Origin: Aplidium turbinatum
Lineage: Eukaryota; Chordata; Ascidiacea; Aplousobranchia; Polyclinidae
DNA length: 64,000 nucleotides
Assembly (NCBI GenBank): GCA_918807975.1
Contig: OU964918.1
Coordinates: 29,248,477-29,312,476, forward strand
Direction: 5' to 3'
Shown: piece by piece, positions 57,086 through 64,000 of the stretch
Layout of the letters: every line of letters begins with the position of its first letter
Numbering within the stretch: position 1 is the stretch's first letter
Notes under the pieces: generated by a model
What the model was told of the DNA's origin: nothing
Seen by the model: only the letters and a program-made list of their open reading frames with translations
Database searches by the model: none
Position numbers and translations under genes: made by a program

Positions 57086-58915
57086 GTCACACGCACCTTT
57101 TTTTATTTTTTGATTCAAGTATTGAAAACATTCTTTTATACTATTAGTATCCAGAATGATTTCAAACTAATTATAAATTCCTACAAAAACGTCGGTTTTA
57201 AATTGTCAATACAGTTAAACATTTTTCAGATGTGTTTTCATAAAAGGGACTGGTTGTGGCAAAAAAATTTTTTCATTGTATAAAAAATACAGAAATAATT
57301 TATCGAAGTAATATTCTAGTTTGTAACTTTAATATGTTTGTATGTTTAAAGCTTAGGCTATTGTAAACATCTAAGAAAAATTTTAATGTTTATTTGAAAA
57401 ACGGTGAAAGACATTAACGACAAGAATATTTGTTATAATACAGTAAATTTTTATAACCTTTTTACGTTTCCTAAACCATCATTACTGAGTTAAAAGTTAA
57501 AAATATAAAAACTACGTTGCTGCAATAAATGCCGGATTTTCTGCAACGAAACTAACTAATGATACGTTTGTAGTCACCTAAAATGTATTCAGCTGAGAAT
57601 GGGCGTCAGTATTTTACACGTAATGACGTCAATCCATTATGTGTATTTTAAGAAAACAAACAAAGATATTTGATTCAGTGCTTTCTGACCATTGTTGGCA
57701 CCGGAAATCGCCTTTTGTTACAGGCTAGACTTTGGACAGCAGTTCATAACAAGTTTAGCCTTTTCCTGTCCTTCTCAGTTTTCCTTATATAAATATTGGA
57801 CCTTTCAATGTTCAAGAGCACATTTCATGTTGTGATGCTTTCAAGTTGTGTCATCTTGGAACATTTGTTCAAGTTATTGAAACTTGGTCTTCAAGTGGAC
57901 GTTTATTGAAAGAAACATGTTTGGTTGTAAAATAAACATCAGTTGCTCTCTGGCCCGTTGCTAGATACCCTTTTGTCTGATCTTGGTTCAGATAGGCCAT
58001 GTCTTGTTTCAAAAATTGGAATCTGATTTCTCAAAGTGCTGATATAATTGATATTGTTAAATGTGTGAGCCTGTGGCTGAGCTACAGTATTTTATTTCTT
58101 TACAAGTTCTATAATATAAACGAAATATCAAAGCTATTTATCTCATAAAATTTTCAAATATTTCTTTGTGCGATGATTTTGATAGAGGTGCTAGAACACC
58201 ATAAGCTATTGAAGAAGACAGAACTATTTCTAGAAGAAATGGATCATTCGCTCAAACCATCTTTTTCTGGGTTAAAAACATTTATTATGTTACGGCTCCT
58301 CTTTAGCTTCGCAGCAAACCTTGTTCTGTTTGTTCTAATATTTCTTTGTCAAATTCAACCGCACTTATGGTAGTTGAATCAAAGGTGTTTGATGGCGAAT
58401 GTGAATGTGCAAATTTACAAGTAAAATTTACCGAGATGGATGTATTCTATCTAATAGAATCTTGTTTTCTTTGTGTCAACATTCCTACTTCTGCATCATC
58501 AGTTACAATTCCTTTTTCTCTGAACCTTACAAAGAGCAAAAATGCTTAACGATTGAAGCACAGAAAAAAAACAATGTTTGACTTATCACTGTTTCGTGGA
58601 TTGATAAACCTATTTGACCGAACTGGAAACAATTTTAAATTGTAACATGGGCCACGGTATTATCAATGATACTGTATAGTCGGCAAATGCTATAATAGTT
58701 TTATGTCTAAGTATGTTCGTGGTCTATCACAAAGCAACATCGTGCCATAAAGCTACCGTATACCAAGTTACGCAGTGGATATCAACAACCAGAGACGCAG
58801 TTTTATTTTTGCATAAATGCTTCTGAATGTTGCTGGCATAGTATCCGCAGTATCCGCTTGGACATAAATAATATTTCTGCATGTCTGGCTCGGAACCTCT
58901 GGTTCATGAACCGCA
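57086..58915. other. Intergenic, no feature seen
   Basis: Strongly A+T-rich. Frames at 58173-58549 are short and without domain evidence. Confidence 0.3.
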
Positions 58916-58917
58916 TA

Positions 58918-59182
58918 GTGGTTCGATGGCATAGTGATTAGTGAGTCTGACCTGAATCGGTAGGCATGGGTTCGATACCTTGTGGGGTCATACCAAAGAC
59001 TTTTTAAAAACGGTACTAAATCTAATTCCTGTTTGGCACTGAACAATGGAATGGATTCAGGTAATAATGTACTCAGTTGCCCCTCTATACGGCTGCATTA
59101 ACACTGTCTTTTCTGTAAAGCGCTGAGAAGCAACGCATTCCGCGATGGATGTAGCGCTATATAAAACAAGCATTATTATTAT
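58918..59182 (+). repeat. tRNA-derived SINE, family C
   Basis: A box TGGCATAGTGATTAGTGAG and a good B box GGGTTCGATACC (58968-58979). The body ends in TTTCTGTAAAGCGCTGAGAA, then GATGTAGCGCTATATAAAAC and an ATTATTATTAT tail. The AGCGCTATATAAA plus ATT tail is shared by SINEs of several invertebrates (established knowledge). Confidence 0.85.
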
Positions 59183-61137
59183 CATGTCATGTTCCAATGT
59201 TCTTTGACAGTCGATTAAACCATGTGTGCGATATTGTTTTATTTTAAGTCGCTCATGCAATCATCGAGCTTCTAATTTTTAAAAACCATTTTATAATATC
59301 CCCTATTCGGACTGACGGGTGGACTGGTTCCGTTCATACCTTTAGCAAAAAAACTTTTAGCAAAAAACTGGTAGAATATGTGTGTCAACTTAAAATTTTA
59401 ACCAGTTTGTCAATAATTTTGCTCTAACCTTGCGAAAAAAGTAACGTAACGTTTTTATATCAAAAGTTATTAGAAAATGAAAGTGTGGATGCCGGATGGA
59501 ATAAGTCCACACGTCAGGCCATTAGCTGCCAAAATAGCTTAGCTTGATCCGCAGCAATGTGATGTCTGCATTCAAGGTAAAACTGTCACATTCGTAAAGC
59601 AAACATTTGTTATGCTGAAACTTTCTAAGTTTTGACTTTGATTTGTTAGAGCTCTAATATATCTTAAATATCTATTCAAATATTGTAATATCTTTTGAAC
59701 ATGTTTTTATTTTTAATATAAACCTGTCTATAGAGTCTTTGCATTTCTGATGCGAACATAAAAGTTAAGATTACTTTTACACATGCCTGTTCAGACGATT
59801 TGTTACATATCACGCACGTCAACTGTTATACCCAATGCCAATGCAAGGGTCGCTACATTATGTAGTGCCAAAACTTAGTCAACAACAAACATAATTTATG
59901 AAATAAAATAGCTAAGCTTTACTGTGCATAATTTTTTGTATTGCAGACAATATCGTTCACAAAGTGTATCTTGCTAACAGAAAAATAATAATAGTGAATT
60001 GCTCATGATAGGTTGTAACTATATCATGACAGTTTCATGAAAGGTTCCAACTAAACCTTTAAACCAATATTTTGACTACATTCTAAATGTTTTAGGACGA
60101 TTGAAAAGTGAAATTGAGGAATTACTTTAAACAGAAGCAATGCTTGTTTAATTTTACATGAAAGTATAAAATAATGGACATTGAATGTGCATTTATTCAA
60201 TTAATAGTTAATGCACAGGAAAGGTTACAGCTGATTAAGCACGATCGATCTGTTGAAGAATAAGACGTGCTTTAACTTGTACAGTTAAAAGTCTGTATAA
60301 GTCTATATCACTTTGAGGGGGAAAGTTCAACAATAGACACAGTTTATATCATGTGTGCTTGACCAAAAACAACAAATATACAACGCCCAAATTTTATTAT
60401 TGTTTTCATTGCAAAGCATGACCGATGGCATGACGATTGCAAATAGAACAATGAAACAAACATTCCTCAAAAATTGAGTTACAATTGTTTGAATGGTATC
60501 TACAAACGATTGAGGTTCTTTACTCCTCGAAGTATACAATTTCTAATGTGTACGTTTTTTTTTCAATAAAACGTGTCGTATTTTCACGTGCGTATAAATC
60601 ACTTAAAAAGTGGTCGCAAGCCATTTCATCACAGATTTTAATTTTTAACAGAATAAGCCTACTATTTTATATAAAATGCATTTAAACGTATATTGGTTTC
60701 CAAAGTTTTATGATGAAATTATGAATCCAAATTAATTGAAGAGAAAAAGTACGCCATACAAAGTTTGAGCTTTTCAGTTGTTTTTAATTTACAAGAAACT
60801 TAAAAAATCTGAAAGGTATGTCGCCATAAATTGTTTGAAGAATCAATTGGCAATTGCAGTACAATGATTTATGAGATTAAAAAAAGGTTATTGGGCTAAA
60901 ACCTGTTGCAGAGTGCAAGACAATGATCAATCACACGTTTCGTGTTTTGCTACGACACAAATGTCAGAGGGTTCATTAATCGAATGTCTTGTGTTGTAGT
61001 GTTGAATAAGTTTAACTGAAATAACTTTAACTTAGTTGTGTTGAGCTTATCGATGGTCTTTTTAAATATGCTAACGCTTATGGTAGAAATTTCGACATAC
61101 TGTAGTATATTAATATTCGTACAAAAACAGCAAAAAA
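59183..61137. other. Intergenic region downstream of the CUB-sushi gene
   Basis: A+T-rich. No additional exons or repeat boundaries recognised. Confidence 0.3.
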
Positions 61138-61219
61138 TCAAAATTTTTTTTCAACTTTTAATGAAAATTCTCTCTGCTCAGTTACACACATTGTGTTTTG
61201 AAGATAAGTTTCCCGACCA

Positions 61220-64000
61220 TTAGAACACGCTTGATGGAGGGCCACGCCTACATTGCGTATAATATCTGCACCAATAGCAAACCATTCTTTGTGCCCAACC
61301 TACAAATATAAAATTAATTACAATAATTTCAATTAAAACTTGCTTACTGTTACTTAATCGAGTTTGTAAAACATCATAAAAAGTATAAGTGAACCATATA
61401 AGCTAATCTGTTTTAAAGAAAGAAAAACATAAAGCATAGCACGCCAAGTTCATTTCTATAGCACTAGTTGCAACGTTCATCTGATGAAAGTGAAAGTAAA
61501 AGCAACAACAAACAGGTTGATTTATTGCTTCACTGACGTTTCCCGCACCATGACAATGCGCATCCTCAGAGCGAATAACATACAAAAACGCCAAATTATT
61601 AAATTTTAGCTATATACTATTCATGTTTTCACTTTCTATCACAAAGCATCACGCTACCATAGTTATAAAAGTAGCCGGTCTTTAAAAATCCATTAGGAGA
61701 TGAAGTTCTGATGTACTTAAAAATTGAGTTATACAAAAGTACATGTGTACACTTACCTCTGCATCTGCCGCAACTAAACGGATAAATGTAACGTCTTCTC
61801 TTAAACCTTCTTCTGCAGTATTGTCGCCGGCAATTGTATCCTCCTGGCAGATTGTTACGGATGATTCTTGGTGGCTCTTTAACATTGTTTAGTTCTTCTT
61901 CTTCTTCCACTATATTTTCAGCACTTAATTCTTTATCCACATTTAAACGATGGTCCCGATAAAACCTTACGATGTCTTCAACAGTGTATGGGCAATCCTC
62001 CTACAGTACATATAGGAAAAACAAAAAAGTGAAAAAGTATTTCAATAGTTTTCTACAGTTTAGTCTTCTTCTAGTTGATGCCACTTTATAGACATTTATT
62101 ACTTTTTTGGACATTCCCATTATGAACTACAAACTTGTTGCAAATTCGTTGTTAGAGTACAACTTACCATTTCAGTTTCTTCACATCTTCTAACAATCTC
62201 AGAAAGAGGTTGACAATTAATCGGAGTGAATTCTTGATCGACACATCTTGATACGTGACTGCCGTTCAGCTGGAAATGGTCATTACAAGCCAATACGCAC
62301 CGTGAAGCCCTGCCGTCCTCCTCATTACAAGATACAACTGCACTATTTTGAAGTTGAAGTCTTTCCAAACTACAGTGCTCTGTAAATTTGTTTAATAACG
62401 GTTACGACTTCAACGGTCAGTAAATTTAAACAAAACGTACAAAAATATACTTTAGAAAAAACATGTTGTAAGGTTAAAATATTCAATACATTTTACCAAC
62501 ACAGTGCTTTAAGATGTTTAAAAACATTAAACTCTTTTAGACCAATCAATTCTATATGTTGGTGCAAAAACGTAGGGAGAATTTGTTTGTTGGATAAATT
62601 TCACACATGCAAATTGTACCGCGACATTTTATTTTTGAAAATGTTCCGTCTCTGCAGTGAGCCACATTGCTTCCCTCAAGCCGATAAAATTCCTTGCAGT
62701 CAACATTACATTGGCTTGCATAGCCGTACTTCTTTCCTGTGCATGAGCTCACTGTAGTTCTTCTTGTTTCTAAGTCAGAGACATCACAATGAGTTTTTGT
62801 GTTCACAACTGAAAAAAGTTAAAAACAATAATAATTAAGTGCCTGGTGAAAAGTTTACTGCAGTGTTCTTGCTTTTTGTTTTTTATAATATCGTGTGGTT
62901 TCATGGATTTGAAAAATTTTGACTAGTTGCTTTAGGCAAAAATTTGCATATTTGGCTTTTTGCAGGCTTTACATTTTGCAACTATAGCAATATTTTCATA
63001 TTGTTTTCTTTTTCTATTCTGTGCCTAACATTTTTCTGCAGTTGAAGTCTAATAGTCTTTACGTTGGTTTTCAAATTAATAACTCACATTATCGCAATAA
63101 TAACTGTATAAACTGTAAGTTTTTTGAATATGTATAGTAGGCTACCTCGCCAATATTGTGTTTAATGCATAAACCAATCTGATGCGTTTTTTATATCTGC
63201 TTTGAAAGCGGCTTTAATTTGAGAAAAAGTGGAACAATCTAAGAAAAATTGTTTTATTGTGCATTCTTCGGGTAGGTTGTTGGAGACCAAGACAAAGATT
63301 TAGTTAGATGCTTTTAAGGCTAAGACTGCCGTTACAAGCTTTCAAATGGTTGCATGGACAAAAATGTCTTCTTAGGATCGCCTTTACAAGTAGTATTGTA
63401 AAAAGAACAGAAAGATTACTTTACAGCTTGTCATTTTTGCCTTACCAAAATAGTGGGGTGTACGTAGAAAACGAAAAAGAGTATTGTGTACGTACATCTA
63501 CCATCTTCCGCTCTTACATTTTCACAATTTGCAGAATTGTCCATACCGAATTCTCTATCTGATCTAGTAGGCTACTTGAATCTAATAAGAAAGTATTTAG
63601 CAAAAATCTAGCAATGACTTTGACCCGCGTTTGAGAGAAACCCTTAAATCTGTTTAAATATCATTATACTGTAGTGGTGACATCAATGGGACAGCATTCT
63701 CCTTTATAGCCTACTTTCCATCTTTCTTCCTTTTAGGAATGGTAGAAAGCCTACATGGATAAGCAGTTAGTGAGTTTAGGTAAAAGTCACACATGTAGCC
63801 GAAATATCACGTTCAGGGTGTTTAGCGTGTCATAAAATATTTTGCCAATGTTAAAAACTTAACTTACATGAATAAAACGCTCTGAAACCCTTTTCTGTGT
63901 TCTGCCCATCGGTAATCAACCTCAGCTTCAAAGTATCAGATTTTGTTTGAAAAGTGAATGGAGTTTCCAGACGACCATAAAAATAATGTTTAGTTTGGGT
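61220..64000 (-). CDS. CUB-sushi-sushi protein with Cys/Arg-rich tail, 3' part only
   Basis: Secreted or cell-surface protein; the 5' end is outside the window. Exons, minus strand: 63868 to beyond 64000, 62620-62808, 62168-62379, 61757-62000, 61220-61299. All splice phases agree (1, 1, 0, 1). The first visible exon reads FTFQTKSDTLKLRLITDG, then KGFRAFYS, the C-terminal strands of a CUB domain. Each of the next two exons is one sushi (CCP) domain with six cysteines, for example C-SQC-NVDC-x-EFYRLEGS-x-x-x-HC. Selectin CCP modules also have six rather than four. The fourth exon has EDCPYTVEDIVRFYRDH, an acidic run (EEEEE), then YNCRRQYCRRRFKRRR. It joins the last exon in frame to give CGRC...CYWC...YTQC and ends SSVF. 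Role unknown; adhesion or complement-like recognition is inference from the domains. Confidence 0.82.
62809..63867. other. Intron of the CUB-sushi gene
   Basis: A+T-rich intron of 1,059 bp. No nested gene or repeat terminus recognised. Confidence 0.5.

Noticed and set aside
58918-58985. Possible tRNA gene with perfect B box
   Set aside because: The box is followed by a SINE body and AGCGCTATATAAA/ATT tail, and there is no acceptor-stem pairing.
61682-61885. Alternative frame as the main C-terminus of the CUB-sushi gene
   Set aside because: A stop lies just upstream in that frame and the exon's phase from the preceding sushi exon selects the other frame. Kept only as a finding.
1-64000. LTR elements, CRISPR arrays, rRNA, mitochondrial inserts
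   Set aside because: No paired direct long terminal repeats, no regularly spaced palindromic repeats and no recognisable rRNA or mitochondrial sequence were seen on either strand.

Overview
This is an A+T-rich animal nuclear segment with short coding exons, GT-AG introns and a heavy load of decayed transposable elements. I recognise four multi-exon host genes. On the minus strand at 3507-13091 is an ELOVL4-like very-long-chain fatty acid elongase (5 coding exons, about 309 aa). On the plus strand at 39689-43176 is a claudin (5 exons, about 217 aa). On the minus strand at 46492-48412 is a P-loop sulfotransferase-like protein with a C-terminal membrane anchor (5 exons, about 269 aa). On the minus strand at 61220-64000 is the 3' part of a secreted CUB-sushi-sushi protein with an unusual Cys/Arg-rich tail, which runs off the right edge. 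A real claudin together with selectin-type six-cysteine sushi domains fits an invertebrate chordate such as a tunicate or lancelet. That assignment is inference; nothing in the window proves the species.

Layout. 1-3500: a LINE tail, an old hAT-like repeat and the 3' flank of ELOVL. 3507-13091: ELOVL. Its 7.1-kb intron 4 holds a 3.6-kb palindromic (foldback) transposon, a second hAT nested in one of its arms, a 5-bp-TSD element and a 1.6-kb composite element carrying LINE pieces. 13.1-31 kb: an intergenic repeat zone with at least five hAT-like elements whose 8-bp or 5-bp target duplications can be read directly, five copies in the window of a family with unlike ends, and fragments of several LINE lineages. 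31.6-34.8 kb: a transposase-bearing element missing its left tip. 35-39.7 kb: SINE copies and the claudin 5' flank. 43.6 kb: a small orphan ORF. 45-61 kb: mostly non-coding, with SINEs, small hAT elements, a minisatellite and a hairpin.

The four genes do not form a pathway: one is an ER lipid enzyme, one a junction protein, one a likely Golgi/membrane sulfotransferase and one an extracellular adhesion or complement-like protein. The strongest unusual signals are transposon architecture: a palindrome of more than 1 kb per arm inside a transcribed intron, where each arm carries the transposase N-terminus; a non-autonomous family with 8-bp target duplications but non-identical tips; and strong over-representation of the 8-mer TAGCCTAC/GTAGGCTA. 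I saw no retroviral or LTR element, CRISPR array or bacterial-type operon.
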